NCBI GenBank assembly: GCA_022835595.1
Contig: BQUP01000008.1
Span: forward strand, 620,001 to 684,000
Length of the DNA stretch: 64,000 nucleotides
Direction: 5' to 3'
DNA from: Cystobasidium ongulense
Lineage: Eukaryota > Basidiomycota > Cystobasidiomycetes > Cystobasidiales > Cystobasidiaceae
Each line of letters begins with the position of its first letter. Position 1 is the stretch's first letter. A model generated the notes under the pieces. It did no database searches, was not told the origin of the DNA, and saw only the letters and a list, made by a program, of their open reading frames with translations. This document shows, piece after piece, positions 11,119 to 23,176 of the stretch. Position numbers and translations under genes: made by a program.

Positions 11119-14100
11119 ATGGCCCCTGACCGCACAAACAGCCTGCTCCGCTTCACCAGCGAACCATACCAGCTTGATAATCCGAACACTGCACCGTCGT
11201 ATGAAGGAGGCACCGCGGCTTCTACCTCGTACGGAACAGCAACAAGCAAGAAACTTCCCAATACCCTATCGAGGAATCAAGCATGTCGCACGTGTCGCTC
11301 TCGCAAGGTAAGCTTGCATACACGATTCTTGGAGGTGGAAACGGTGATATAACCGCATCCGCTCATCACATCATCTTTCGTGTTCAGGTCAAATGCGACG
11401 CTGTGAAACCAGCATGTGCAGCATGTCGCAAAACGGCCTCCGCCCAAGGTCGCAAACCAGAAGAAGTAGTATGTGAATACGACGATGAGGCGCCTAATGG
11501 AAGGAAAGGGTCCAGAAAATCAAGTGGAGAGAAGCAAGATGCTGAGAGCAACACCAATAACAATGCAAATGCTAGTGGAAATGGACCTGTTAAGCAGTCA
11601 ACTTCTGCCACGAATGATGGGCATTTGAGGAGACCTTCTCCATATGCTGCAAAGTCTAATCAGAGTACGTCTTGTTTCATGATTTTCCTATTCCTTTCCT
11701 GCTGCTTGTAAATCCAGCTGACCTCACTCTGCATCTCTTACCACAGGTGATTACTCCAATAGTCTACATAATGGTGATTCTAACAACGTAACACCCGATA
11801 TACCGCCTGGCATCTTTCCTTTCTCGGGTATGGACTGGGTTGGAGCCTCGAGCTTCGGTTCGTATCCTACCTATAATACATCCTCGCAAAATCAAGGTGG
11901 GTCTTCTTAGCTGCTCTCTCCTTATTGACAGTTTTTGCTGAATGAACGCTCGATTGTCACTGCAGCTGGTCCGTCCAACGGTGTCCCTCTCTTTCCCAAT
12001 ACCAACGATTCCATATATGGTATGTTCTGATCTTCACTTCAAGTTCCCCAAACCAAATTGCTGACTCGCTCTGGGCATTGCTCTGAACCGCTTGCAAACA
12101 GGTCTTCCTGCACCTAGACAGTTCGAGATGCCAACACCGCAGTACGGTAACTACGGACCTACTCCTCATCTAGCTTCCTCACCACCTTTCCCTGCTGCCG
12201 ACAAGAATCTCAGCGAGCAGAGTGGGGCACAGTCGCTTCTAGCGAAAGGATCAGCTCCATTTAGCAATCTTACTGCTTCGGTCATTCCGAGCATATCTCC
12301 CAATCTCACCAACACCAATGGTAACTCTATCAATTATAATCCGGTCAATCAGTCAAACCCAACTTTCCCTTCAGATCCGACACGATCAACAGGAGCAACA
12401 ACCATGAACAATCAAACGCAAGCAATAGCATCTCAACAAACGCTACCAGATGATAAATTCTTCAGTCTGTTCTGGCCAAATTGGCCTGCTTCATTACCAT
12501 CTCCGAAAATAGTCTATTCTTTATGCGATATTTTCTTCTCTAAGAAGTGGTTATGCGAGGGTATTGTTAATAGAGAAAAATTCTTCAAAGGTTTGGCTTA
12601 TCCTCCTCATCATCCTAATTTTCCTCATGTCGCGTTACTACATGCTATGTGTGCTATTGCTACTAAATTTATTGAACCAAATGGTGAGCGGACTTTCGTT
12701 TTGGAGAATCGTTGTCATGGATTCTTATGACTTCCTCCCGTTCAACAGATTATGGACTGGATAAAGAGACTTATTGGAAGTCGGATCCTACTCCGACAGA
12801 TTATCATGCAGCAGTATGTACCTCGCCTCACATATGCACATGAAACGTCACAACGTAGAGTATTTGCTCAAAGGGATGCTTCTGTCTTTCCAATAGGCCG
12901 CAAAAATACATATCGATGCAGCAGTCATTAAAGGTGAAAAGCTGCTCTGCATAGCTCAAGCTATCATAATGGTCTGCTTCTATTCCTACACTTCAGCTCG
13001 TTTCGTTGAAGTTTGGTTATATTGCGGCTTAGCTACTAGAATAGCTTCACCTTTGGGATTAAATCATATCGAATCCCTTATTGATGAATCGCACATTTTT
13101 GGTTCGATTGGTGGAATGAACGGTCTTCGCAAAGGTCCTGCACCTGCTGCTTGTGTGCCAATGTCAGAGGAGGATAAGCAAGAACAGTAAGTCTTTTCTT
13201 TTCTTTTCCGGGAGGGAAAGACTTTGATACAAATAAAGCTAAGATTTGTCTTATACAGAGCGCATACTTTCTGGCTTGCTTTCACTTGTGACCGTCTCGC
13301 AGCGGCATGTACAGGCTGGGCATCTTCAATGCCAGAAGATGAAGTCTCGACTCTACTTCCAAAGCCTACCATTGTACCTGGACCATTACAGGCAATTACC
13401 GAAGAAGAATTGGAACAATTGTCCCTTTCTTCACCTACTTTTTTCACTTCAAATGCATTACCTCTTGTCAACGCTGTTAATCTACAATACAAGAGCGTGG
13501 TACTCCTAGGGAGAGTATGCTCCTTTTTGAGAAGCGCCCCTTGGCCTCTAGGCGCCGATATCATTAAAGGAGCACGTACTTTCCGCGCTGGGCAGAAACA
13601 CAACATCGCCGACATACCTAATTCGTGAGTAGAATATGACATCACCCTCTTTTCAACTCCTTGAGACTAATTCGAGAATATCTCTACGTAAAGGCCTGAG
13701 TTCAAAAAACTCGACGCTCTCATAGTAGCTTTCCGCTTGAGCTTCCCGAAAGAATACAAGAACGTACTCAAACGAGATGACGAAGGAACGGTGGAAATTG
13801 CTCTCGTATCTGCTCATGTTATACCTCATGCAGCTACTATATTACTGCACGAAGCTTTTTGCGAGCAAGAAGAGGATGTCTCGATGCAAAGGTGCCTAAC
13901 TTCTGCCAGAGCCATTCTTAGCATCATTTACCTTCTTTGGGATATAAACTATGATGTGTCGATGCTTCAACCGTAGGTCCCTTTTTCTCTCTTGTGCCTG
14001 CCGGAATTGGCCAATAGGATCATCCTGCTGAACTCCTCGATTCGTTTCCCCGCAGCTTTGTGTCTTTCTGCTGGGCTGTCGCCGGTCGTACGCTTGTACG

Positions 14101-14767
14101 AGAGCTGGCCTTCAAACAGGAATCACAGGATGAACTTGCTGAAGCGACTCTCAAGCAAGAGGTATGATCTTATATCACCCCCTCTTTTCCTCGCATGCGC
14201 TCACTCATTCGACTCTACCAACAGATCAGCGTCATTCTATCCGCGATGCGCAAATTCAGTCAGAGTAAGCCCAATCACGCGGATATTTGCGGAAGTAATA
14301 CAATAGCTGACTGAGCACTTACATTATCAGGAAACGCCTTGGGAGTTGTGGTCACCAAGGCTTTGCAAGGCTTGCTCGATAACCCATCATTGTGTCATCC
14401 TCGTAATAACGGCGGAAGAGCAATGGCGGACACTTGCGGCTCTGGCACCTCACCGATGGTCGTTGGCTCTACGCCAAGTACCAATAATTCCGAGAATGTA
14501 GCCAGCAACGCATCTTCAGTTCCGGGAACCGCCAGTCATTCGACATCTGAACCTTCAGGACCTGAAAGTGGCTTCAACGTCGATTCTCCTGCTCAACCAT
14601 TCAGTAATCTATTATGGGAACTAGAACAGCCTGGAATGCAAATTAGCGAAAATGAAAACTTCAAGAAGATGGAACTCGATTTGAGGAGTCTTATTGGACC
14701 CAGTTACGATCAGCTCCTCAGCCTGGACTCAAGCGGGATTCAGAGTCTGAGTAGTGGGCCTGCTTAA
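11119..14767 (+). CDS. Zn2Cys6 fungal-specific transcription factor (944 aa, 12 exons)
   Basis: The exons are 11119-11307, 11388-11664, 11747-11896, 11966-12019, 12102-12683, 12749-12813, 12897-13186, 13259-13624, 13694-13972, 14056-14161, 14225-14264 and 14331-14767; they sum to 2835 nt in frame. The binuclear zinc cluster has Cys56, Cys59, Cys66, Cys73, Cys76 and Cys92; intron 1 falls between its first two cysteines and the third, and the last loop is long (15 residues). A Ser/Asn-rich linker follows, then a middle homology region: FWPNWPASLPSP, FPHVALLHAMCAIATKF, VEVWLYCGLATRIASPLGLN, WLAFTCDRLAAACTGWASSMPEDE. This is the fungal-specific transcription factor domain common in basidiomycete regulators. 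It is presumably a nuclear DNA-binding regulator; target genes cannot be told from sequence. The start ATG has a good context (AAAATGG). Confidence 0.9.
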
Positions 14768-15335
14768 ACCCAGCTTCGAGAGGATCACGAAATTACGAGC
14801 GTACGTCAGACCGACTTTCTTCCTGCTTTCACAGTAACCAGCAAGACAGTATTCTAGCTTTTCCACTCCCAGGAACACCTGCCACATCCAGTTGCCACTA
14901 GTATGCTATTGTCCATCAATCGCTGTAAAGTACATTGCGTCTCCTGGCTATTAGCCTCGATCATAAACTTGTACGACAATTACGAATGAACTAGACGCAA
15001 CAGTTCGACACCTGGTATTTCCGAATATCCCGAGTGGCAGGTTGCATTTATTCGCGGATGTGTTCCTTCATGGATCACCGCTTTCTGCACTGCAGCCAAT
15101 CTTCGGCATTTATCCTCACCACATGCGGTGGCTGTTCGCCTGGGCTGTTTTGACTACTTTCAAGGCACAAAGTGACTGCCTCTTGCACCTCTGCTCTGAT
15201 ACAATCAATTCGACATCATACTTTAGCAAGCTTCACATACCACACTCTTTACTTTTGCTCCTTCGTTCAATGCGCTGGTTGCGGACCATTCAATTATCGC
15301 TCGTCCATTTCATTAAAGTTCCAGCGCGGCCAACA
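14768..15335. other. Gene-free stretch before the DUF1996 pair
   Basis: These 568 bases are the 3' flank of the regulator and the promoter of the first DUF1996 gene. The reading frame of DUF1996 exon 1 stays open upstream to about 15042, so a longer N-terminus cannot be excluded, but the chosen start directly precedes a signal peptide. Confidence 0.5.
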
Positions 15336-17326
15336 ATGTTGCTTTCACTATCAAGTTCGCCTCTACACCTGGCCACGTTGCTGGTCTGGATTTCCGTTTG
15401 GCATATCGGTAAGCAGCTAGCCTGAGGGTACGAAGTCAGTAGGGGTCATATCCTAAACTCTCATATAGGTCAGGTGCATGCTTTTTTTCGTCTAGCCCTG
15501 GACGTCATAGCTATCGAGCGCGTCGATCCCATGTAAGCTAGCTGCACGTCTGGCGTTTTCGACGGCCTGCTGAATTTTCGCTTGTATTTAGCGTAAATCC
15601 GGGTAATGGGCCTTCCAAACACGTGAGTTTTATGTATTGTCATCTTCTACAGTCTCGATTCCGAACCCCAATAATTGCTGATCTCTTCATTCTGCCGCCT
15701 TTATAACAGGTTCATGTGAGATATTTCTTGATTCCCACTGGACGCTCGCCGGTTCGTATGAGAGAGCTGATACTCACTCAATGTTTAGATCATTGCGGGC
15801 TCCATTGGCTTCTCTGGAAAGGCGAGATTCAGGCATTTGCGGAAGGGGAAGTGCACTAGTGGTAAGCTGCTATGAGATAAGTACACCTTGAGACATCTCA
15901 CATTGTTCTTGCACCACAGCGCCTACTGAAAATGATATGTCGGCATATTGTGAGTGTTCTCGAGCTAGCTCATCCTCTCGATGGGAGTACTGCGCTGACT
16001 AACCTCACGTTTCAAGGGACGCCAATGTTGTAAGCGAAGGTGAGGCAATCTCCACATGTAGCTAAGCCTCCTCGAGCTAGGTATTATCACCACAAAACGA
16101 AGGGTTTCAAGGCGATTCCTGTAGCAGATATCACTGTCTACTATAAAGTACAGTACCGCCGGCTTTAAGTGTTGGATCTGCTCGTGCTGACATTGCCAGC
16201 GCAGTACGAACTAGATGGAAGTGTAGAACCATTCGGCAAGGATTTTCAGATGCGAGCTGGTGACGCCAAAGCTCGAACAGCTGATCCTCAGGGCGCCGTC
16301 AAATGGAAGTGCATCAATTCCGCCTCGGAGTGAGTGAACAGAATCGAATTCTTCAGCACCAGACACAAAACTGAGAGTCCGTCACTTGTCAGTATTACTA
16401 ATACTCCTCACCTGCCAACGAAACCGTGCAAAGAAGGACTGCGCGCAGAGGTATGTTGGTGCACCTGGTCAGTCAAAGCCCACGGCTAATGTTTCAGCAT
16501 GTAGATTTCTTTCCCGAAGTAAGGGCACTCACATGGTTATCATTTTGATACAGCAGCTGAAACTTTGATTAGCTGCTGGAATGGCGAAACTCCGAAGTTC
16601 GGCGATAATTCACACGTTGCGTATGCACCCAATTTTCGCCCACTGGAAGACAACGGCGTTGCGACCGACTGTACAGACCCGGCATACTCTAAGAAGGTGC
16701 CTCGACTATTCTACGAGGTTATGGTAAGTACCTGGCCTTGTGCAGGTATCAGATGATCTTGCTAAGGAGAGCTGGGTGTATCCAGTTTAAGAGTGACGAT
16801 CCGGATATGCGCTGGGAAGATGCTGTGAATACATCGCAGCCTTACGTGCTTTCAAATGGGGATCCGACAGGGGTGAGTGTAGGACCTGCAGACCGACTAT
16901 GATGAAAGCCACGCTGACCATGCTTTTTGACAGCATGGTCTTCACGGGTGAGTTGTGCTTTGCTGCGGTTTTTGGACAAGCATTGCTCCAGCATTTGAGC
17001 ACGCCCATTCTCATTCTGCAGGGACTTTCTCAACGGCTGGAATCCCCGCTTCCTGGGCCGCGTACTTAAGAGCTGTGACGGTAAAGAGCTAGATGGTAGC
17101 AACGATGCATCTGGCGAGCCGAGCACATGCTTCGCCCATGTCAGGACGACTCCCAATACTTGCAAGAAATCGGGCGACTCTCCAGACTTAGATAGTCATG
17201 AAAAGGCGAGGAATTTGCTGAGAGCTCGACTTGTTCGACGTTCGACTAATTTCTTTTGCTCATTTGACTGCGCAGGTTGAAGGCGTTTGGCTAGAGAAGC
17301 TGCCTGGGGACAATCCTGTCGCATAA
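15336..17326 (+). CDS. Secreted DUF1996 protein, copy 1 (346 aa, 16 exons)
   Basis: The exons are 15336-15408, 15469-15532, 15592-15622, 15710-15715, 15789-15861, 15920-15949, 16017-16029, 16081-16147, 16205-16329, 16393-16450, 16505-16518, 16573-16723, 16786-16872, 16934-16947, 17022-17205 and 17276-17326, 1041 nt in frame. A signal peptide (MLLLSLSSSPLHLATLLVWIS) is followed by family landmarks: DPIVNPGNGPSKHVH, WTPMLYY, the FQMRAGD block, LRAEISFPNCWNG, DNSHVAYAP, PRLFYEV, SNGDPTGHGLHGDF and NGWNP. These are the conserved stations of DUF1996, a secreted fungal family of unknown function. Exon 4 is 6 nt (GTTCAT, Val-His). The last intron appears to use a GC donor (AAG then GCGAGG). It is a tandem paralogue of the gene at 18301. 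Function unknown; the family call is strong. Confidence 0.87.
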
Positions 17327-18300
17327 CAGGCTGCTTCGGTGAATACAACTAAGGACACCGATGTGTCACTTGACTCCGCGATACTCACATCCATCTCAAA
17401 CATGCAAGCGACTGTTCTTCGAGCTTGTCAAGATCCCGTTCAAGGCTGATGATGGGCGGGTGGATGCCAAGCCGTTTTTGGCTGATTGGAGCGATGTACG
17501 GGCTTTCTTGCCTGTTGCAGATGTCTCGGGTTGCCGTGCTTCTGCTGTATACCGTCCTTTTTGCGTGTACTTCTAGTATCTGGTGGCTACCGCCTGCTAC
17601 CAGCCTTTGTGGCCTTCAAGTTTGTGTTTCTTGATACCGCAACGACGCGAGCGCTATACCCACTAATGAGGAAGAGCAGCAGATGCTGAGCATCATGGGA
17701 GTCTTGGCATGAGACACACCACATGGGCACAGTTCCTGTCACTGTGTCCTCAAAAGGACATGGCATCGTGCCATCCTTGCAGAAAGCACTGGTTCCGAAA
17801 TGCTGTAGAAGCAAAGACGGCAGCAACAGCAACCTGGACAACTAGTCTAGCGTATGTGCGTACTATCAATGCTAAGGCTGGCTGTGTAAGGTCGAGCGTT
17901 ATGTACTTCGAGATGCGAAGAAGCAGACCCAGTCACCAGACACTTCGAGCTGGATATCATCCGCAACGAGCATGCGGCGACTCCGCTTCGACTCCATCTT
18001 ATCCCCTTGAGAGTTCACTGCCATTCACTACCATATCGACTTGGCGACAATCTAGCCAGTTACTGGATGCCGCACCACATCTCCTCTGCTCCGCTCCGTT
18101 GACAACTTGCAGGGTCGAGACTGGTATCTCGCCTGGCTAACTGACAACGCTGAACAAAAGCCTCCTACCCTCGCGCAGGTCAGTTCCTCGCGGCCAAATC
18201 TCCTCACAGCTGATTCGGCCGCAGGCGGTCGCGTCAACAAGTTTCTAGACTCTCACGACTAGTATTTCAATATTTAGACGCCACCTCACATCAAGTCGCC
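17327..18300 (+). other. Coding-like stretch between the DUF1996 paralogues, not resolved
   Basis: This 974-base gap is not plain spacer. Plus-strand frames give coding-looking runs separated by possible introns: CKRLFFELVKIPFKADDGR near 17401-17457, EEQQMLSIMGVLA near 17672-17710, KGHGIVPSLQKALVPKC near 17752-17802, VERYVLRDAKKQTQSPDTSS near 17891-17950 and GRDWYLAWLTDNAEQKPP near 18113-18165. I could not join them into one frame with good splice signals and recognise no family. The first run faintly resembles the RLFYEV-FKSDD part of DUF1996, so a decayed third copy is one option; an unrelated or young gene is another. Confidence 0.35.
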
Positions 18301-20386
18301 ATGAAGACCTCCGGAAATCCGGCTCTCTCTATCTGGTTGATGCTTTTGACTGCAGGTAAGGCAACACCGAGAGTGTTTGGTGTCTTCTACTGATGGCAGC
18401 CTTTGCAGGTCTCGCGAAAGCATTCTTCCAGATACCATTAAACAGGATATCAGTCGAACAAGTGGATCCTCTGTGAGTCATTCGAGCAAGATATGCGCAG
18501 TCCCCATAGACTGATTTCATCCTTTGAATGTAGCGGCTCGCCGGGTATGAACCCGTCTGAACACGTCGGTCTTGCCCATTTCCTCACAAAGGTTCTCGCA
18601 GGCTGATCCCCTCCCTTCGCTGCAGGTTCATGTATGTGGATGAGGCACCCTGCCAAGCCTGTCCTGACATGTCCCTTAGACCGTCGCAGGCTCTAATTGC
18701 TTTTCTGAACATGCTACGTATGAATCGCTGCGTGGACCGGGCTGTTGCACGAGCGGTGTGTCCCAAACATGGCGTGACTGACGATACTTTCGAAACATAG
18801 CTTACTCGCACTATGACACCCTCAGCACCCATACCGGAGGACTTGTCTGCCTACTGTGAGTCGTGAGCGAATCTGTATGTCGGATCAGTAATAGCTGACG
18901 TTCGTCCTACTATACAGGGGCGCCAATGCTGTAAGGAAGTTCCGTCCAGCTTTTGTGGTATGTGTTAGCTGAACCAGTCATGACTTACAGCTACTATCAG
19001 CTTGCGGACTCTACTTTTAAGGCGGTTGACGTCTCGAACATTAACGTATACTACAAGGTGATTCGTCATAGTCATACTGATCACGTCGTTAAGAGACCCG
19101 CTCACTTGTGAACTCAGTATACTATCGGTTCTCCCGGACTCAAGTATACTGAGTTTGTGCCGGGATTCCGAATGAAGGCTGGCAATAGCAAAGCTTCTAG
19201 CGCGCAAGCACAGGCCCATGCATGGACAAAATGGCGGTGCCTGGGGTCGTGAGGCATCACATTTTGCGTTAATCTTCGTTACCCGCACTGACGACCGAGT
19301 GCAGCCAAGGCGCCCCTACTCGAGGCTTTCCAACCACGCCTTGCCCTGGAGGCTTACGAGCAGAGGTAAATTTGCGAATTATCGACAGGTGTCAGGAAGC
19401 GAAGGCTGATGCACCAACATGGCAGATTTCTTTCCCCAAGTTCGTCCATAGCCTGTCCCTGAGGTTTAAGACCCTCTGTTGATGATGCGCGTGGTTAGCT
19501 GCTGGGTAAACCCGGAGTATGCCCAACTGCATAACATAGATGAAACAGGGAAAGGACAATCGGCAGATCAAGGTCATGTCGTATACGCTTCTGACTTTGA
19601 CACAACGGGTGGCCCAAGCGACAACGCGAAACAGGGAACTTGCCCTCCCACGCATCAACGCCTACTCCCGCTCTTGTTCATGGAAGTCTGGGTAAGCGAG
19701 CATGAGATATTAGTAGGTTGCATTCATAGACTGTACGAGCTAACCCGGCCAATTCTACAAGTTTTCCAAAGTGCCAGACGGCGTTGCGGTCTTGCATCCG
19801 GAGCAACCGTAAGAGACTGTTGCCAAAGCGTTAACAAACTATCAGCTGATGTCACCTCGCATGAAGATACGTGCTTGCCAACGGCGACAGGTCTGGGGTA
19901 AGTCCAGTCGTTCAAATTGTAAACTCGAGCTCACCATCTCACCGAAACGCATCTAGTATGGACTACACGGGTAGGCTTCGATTGACTTGTACATGGGCAC
20001 CTGCTGACAATGTCTACATAGTGATTTCATGAATGGCTGGAACCCGGGTGTATTGCAGGGAGCCTTGCAAACGTGCACAGGCAACGAAGCCGGGCTGGGT
20101 GCTGGCGCGGTCTTTCCCTGCTTTCCTGGCGCACAGGAGAACACATGCAAGAAGCAAGGCGTGGACCCCTCACCTCTCGTAGGCTTCTTTTGGATCCAAT
20201 CCTTCTTTGATGTGTCTTGATGTGTATCTTGCTTTTCAGGGTGTCGGAAAGAACATCCCCAAGCTCCCTGGCGACCATGCACTCAGACTCAGCGGTTTGC
20301 ACAAGCGTTCTTTGCGTGGGAACCGACTGTCCAAGCGTACCAGTAGACTTTGGCCTGGTACACTTCGGCCGGGGCATTCCTCGTAA
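18301..20386 (+). CDS. Secreted DUF1996 protein, copy 2 (378 aa, 17 exons)
   Basis: The exons are 18301-18355, 18409-18472, 18534-18564, 18626-18631, 18680-18755, 18826-18855, 18918-18930, 18991-19057, 19118-19248, 19305-19365, 19426-19439, 19499-19691, 19762-19808, 19867-19897, 19957-19970, 20022-20178 and 20240-20386, 1137 nt in frame. After a signal peptide (MKTSGNPALSIWLMLLTAG) come EHVH-TVAGSN, SLRGPGCCTS, WAPMLYYQ, PGFRMKAGNSKA, KWRCLG, LRAEISFPNCW, QGHVVYASDF, LFMEVW, PYVLANGDRSG, YGLHGDFMNGWNP and IPKLPGDH. Exon boundaries match copy 1 almost one for one, including the 6-nt GTTCAT exon and 13-14-nt exons, with one extra intron before YVLANGD. The C-terminal tail after LPGDH is basic (many Arg/Lys/Ser) and absent from copy 1. 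Secreted, function unknown. Confidence 0.87.
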
Positions 20387-20782
20387 TCTGTTTTTGTCTC
20401 GTACCATTTGCGGCTGGCAGGTCCAGCCGCAGTCACATCCTATTCTTGTCATTGTGTCATCACATTTCCGATTCTTTGATTTAGCTTGTTCGACTGATCT
20501 ATGCAATGCACATGTATCGGACCTCTGCTTCTGGCCGGTGATCCACCCCATCTGATATAAGGGACAAGAGTACGAGAAACCGTTGTTGAGAAGCCTAGTC
20601 GCACGGTCCACGCGATCTCTAGCGCAGAAAAGGAGCGTGACAGTGTCCGTAGCTGAGAGTGTCAGCGGGGTTCTTTGATTTGAAAGTCCTCTTCGCGGTG
20701 AATTGGACAAAAAGCAAAATGATTGCTTCCTTCCAAGTTGACTCTCTACAGACCCACAAGCTGTCCGATCGCCTTTCTTAAC
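20387..20782. other. Gene-free stretch upstream of the molybdenum cofactor gene
   Basis: These 396 bases hold the 3' flank of DUF1996 copy 2 and the promoter of the gephyrin-like gene. I see no structure I can name. Confidence 0.45.
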
Positions 20783-23052
20783 ATGCAGCGTGAGCAAGAG
20801 ATGTAAGATCTCTACAAGGCCACTTTGCTGACATGTGATATTACTCAAAGCACCTTATCGGGTTGGTGTGCTTACTGGCGAGTCGTGTTCAAACAGGCAT
20901 CTGTCCTGAGCGAGTCTGACGCAAGTACTCATTCCTGGTTATAGTCAGCGACACTGCCTGCAAAGATGCTTCAGCAGACAAGACAGGCCCGCTGCTCAAA
21001 GCTTTGATTGAGGGAGAGAGCTATGGCTCCATGTTCAAAGTCACAAAGACTGCAATTGTGCCGGACGAACATCCCGATATAATGTCAACGCTATGCACGT
21101 GGTCTGCTTTCAACGACGATGGTCAACCTCGAGTGCAGCTGTGCATCACCACTGGGGGCACAGGCTTTTCACCAAGAGATAGAACACCTGAAGCTGTAAA
21201 ACGGCTAATAGTCAGGGAAGCGACCGGGCTGCAGCACCTTCTGCTGTCAACGTCTTTGCAGAAGACACCTATGGCAGCGCTCGCTAGACCGGTAGCTGGC
21301 GTAACAGCCGATGGCATGCTCATTATCACCGTACCAGGAAGTCCCAAAGGAGCACTTGAAAACACGGAAGCAATTCTTAAGATTGTTCCCCATGCTCTGG
21401 ATCTGCTCAGTGGCGGAAGCGGCAGCGCCGTCCACCAAGCTATGGGAATGCCACAGCGAGCCACGGACGCCCCATCAGATTCAGATTGGCATGCCGTAGA
21501 CAATCATGGATTCAAACATCCGCATCATCACCACCATGGACATGCAGTGGAACGTGTGCATGGTCACCACGATCAATTGCCAAAGCCCCGCTCTATGGAC
21601 CCATCGAAAGGTGGTAAGGGAAAGCCTTCCCAAGGAAGATTTACTGTCTGTCACTAATCTCTGCTTGCGTAGTTGCGGGTCGTCATCGAGAATCTAGGTA
21701 TCCTATCATCTCTCTTGCAGAAGCTTACCAACAGATTCTGTCCAATACACCAGTTCTGGAAACTGAGACTAGGACGGTGGAACCCAGCTTAATAGGTAGC
21801 ATACTGGCCGAAGACGTGCACAGCGAGCTACAAATACCTAGCACTCGCACAACGAACGTGGACGGCTACGCTGTAACATCTTCTTCTACACTAGCAGGAT
21901 TCTACCCTGTTCTGAGCAATAAGAACTATCCAGGCAGCATTTTGACCGACACTCTACCGAAAGGCCACATATATCGTATCAATACCGGCGCACCGCTGCC
22001 CAGAGGGACAGATGCTGTGGTTATGGTTGAAGATACCGAACTGGTCGAAGCTGACCAGATTACCAAGGATGAAAAGGTGGTCAAGCTTCTCATTCAAGTG
22101 CCTGCGAACGAAAATGTCCGTATGCCGGGAACGGATGTGAAGAAGGGTGACCTAGTGCTCGAGAAGGGTACCAGAATAAGCGAAGTTGGAGGAGAGCTGG
22201 GCTCGCTGATCTTCGTCGGGCGGAAGACTGTAAGTACTTCACGCATGCCTTCACGCGTGCCGCCTATTGACGCAATACATGCAGGTTTCGATTTATAGAC
22301 GTCCAATGGTAGCTATTCTATCAACTGGGAACGAGCTCTCGGACTTGCATGACCAGGATGCAGGATCGTCGGAGGGTCCGGTCATTTACGACAGCAACCG
22401 TCCTTCCTTACAAGCCGCACTCCAGTCGCATGGTTTCCAGGTTATCGATCTTGGGATTGTACCGGACAATGAGATATCTACTGCAGAGGTATTGAAGAAA
22501 GGCTGTAGAGAGGCAGACATGATCATTACTACTGGAGGAACGTCGATGGGTGAAGCCGATCTGCTAAAGCCGGTCATAGAGCGCAGGTTGGACGGCACAA
22601 TCCACTTCGGCCGAGTAGCCATGAAGCCTGGTAAACCTACGACTTTCGCCACCATTCCAGCTGGTACCTCTGGAAAGAATCCGACATTGGTCTTTGCGCT
22701 TCCCGGAAATCCAGCCTCTGCTCTGGTCACTTTTCATCTCTTCGCCATTCCTTCATTGCGGAAGATGTCAGGATGCCCTAGGAAGCAATATCATCTTACG
22801 AAAGTGCGTGTCAAAGTTTTGTCGGATATGAAGCTCGATCCAAGACCAGAGTTCCATCGTGTATGGGTGGAACCGATTTTGGAAGCACCATACTTAGTTG
22901 CGAAGAGCACTGGAGGACAGCGGAGTTCAAGAACGATTAGCTTAGCAAATGCAAACGCACTGATCTGTCTCCCAAGTAGCAAGGATCGGGACGCAAAGGA
23001 TATAAAGGCTGGAGAGATGGCTGATGCTATTCTCATGGGAAGCTTGTTATGA
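20783..23052 (+). CDS. cnxE: Gephyrin-type molybdenum cofactor protein, MogA-MoeA fusion (675 aa)
   Basis: The N-terminal domain adenylylates molybdopterin and the C-terminal domain inserts molybdate, giving the cofactor for nitrate reductase and related enzymes. The exons are 20783-20789, 20851-20877, 20945-21613, 21673-22229 and 22285-23052. The first two exons (7 and 27 nt) restore the start MQPPYRVGVLTVSDTACKD, otherwise missing. The MogA part has TTGGTGFSPRD near residue 80. A His-rich linker follows near residue 205 (HPHHHHHGHAVERVHGHH). The MoeA part has TTNVDGYAV, NTGAPLPRGTDAVVMVED, TTGGTSMGEADLLKP near 500, and FALPGNPASA near 560. Domain order (Mog first, Moe second) is that of gephyrin and fungal CnxE, the reverse of plant Cnx1. 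Intron 2 seems to use a GC donor (ACTG then GCGAGT). It is convergent with BUD20. Confidence 0.94.
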
Positions 23053-23176
23053 ACTGAACTCTAGTCTGGTCTCGTCTGTCAGGGAGGGAAATAGACGGGT
23101 ATAATACATCAACAAGTGTAGTAACAGGAGAGTGCACTTCTCAAAACGACCATCGTAACCTTGACTCTCAGGACAA

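Noticed and set aside
10126-11261. Multiple overlapping frames on both strands, including ones antisense to the oxidoreductase-like gene
   Set aside because: Shadow frames of coding sequence and promoter DNA; composition is biased (Ser, His, Cys) and unsupported.
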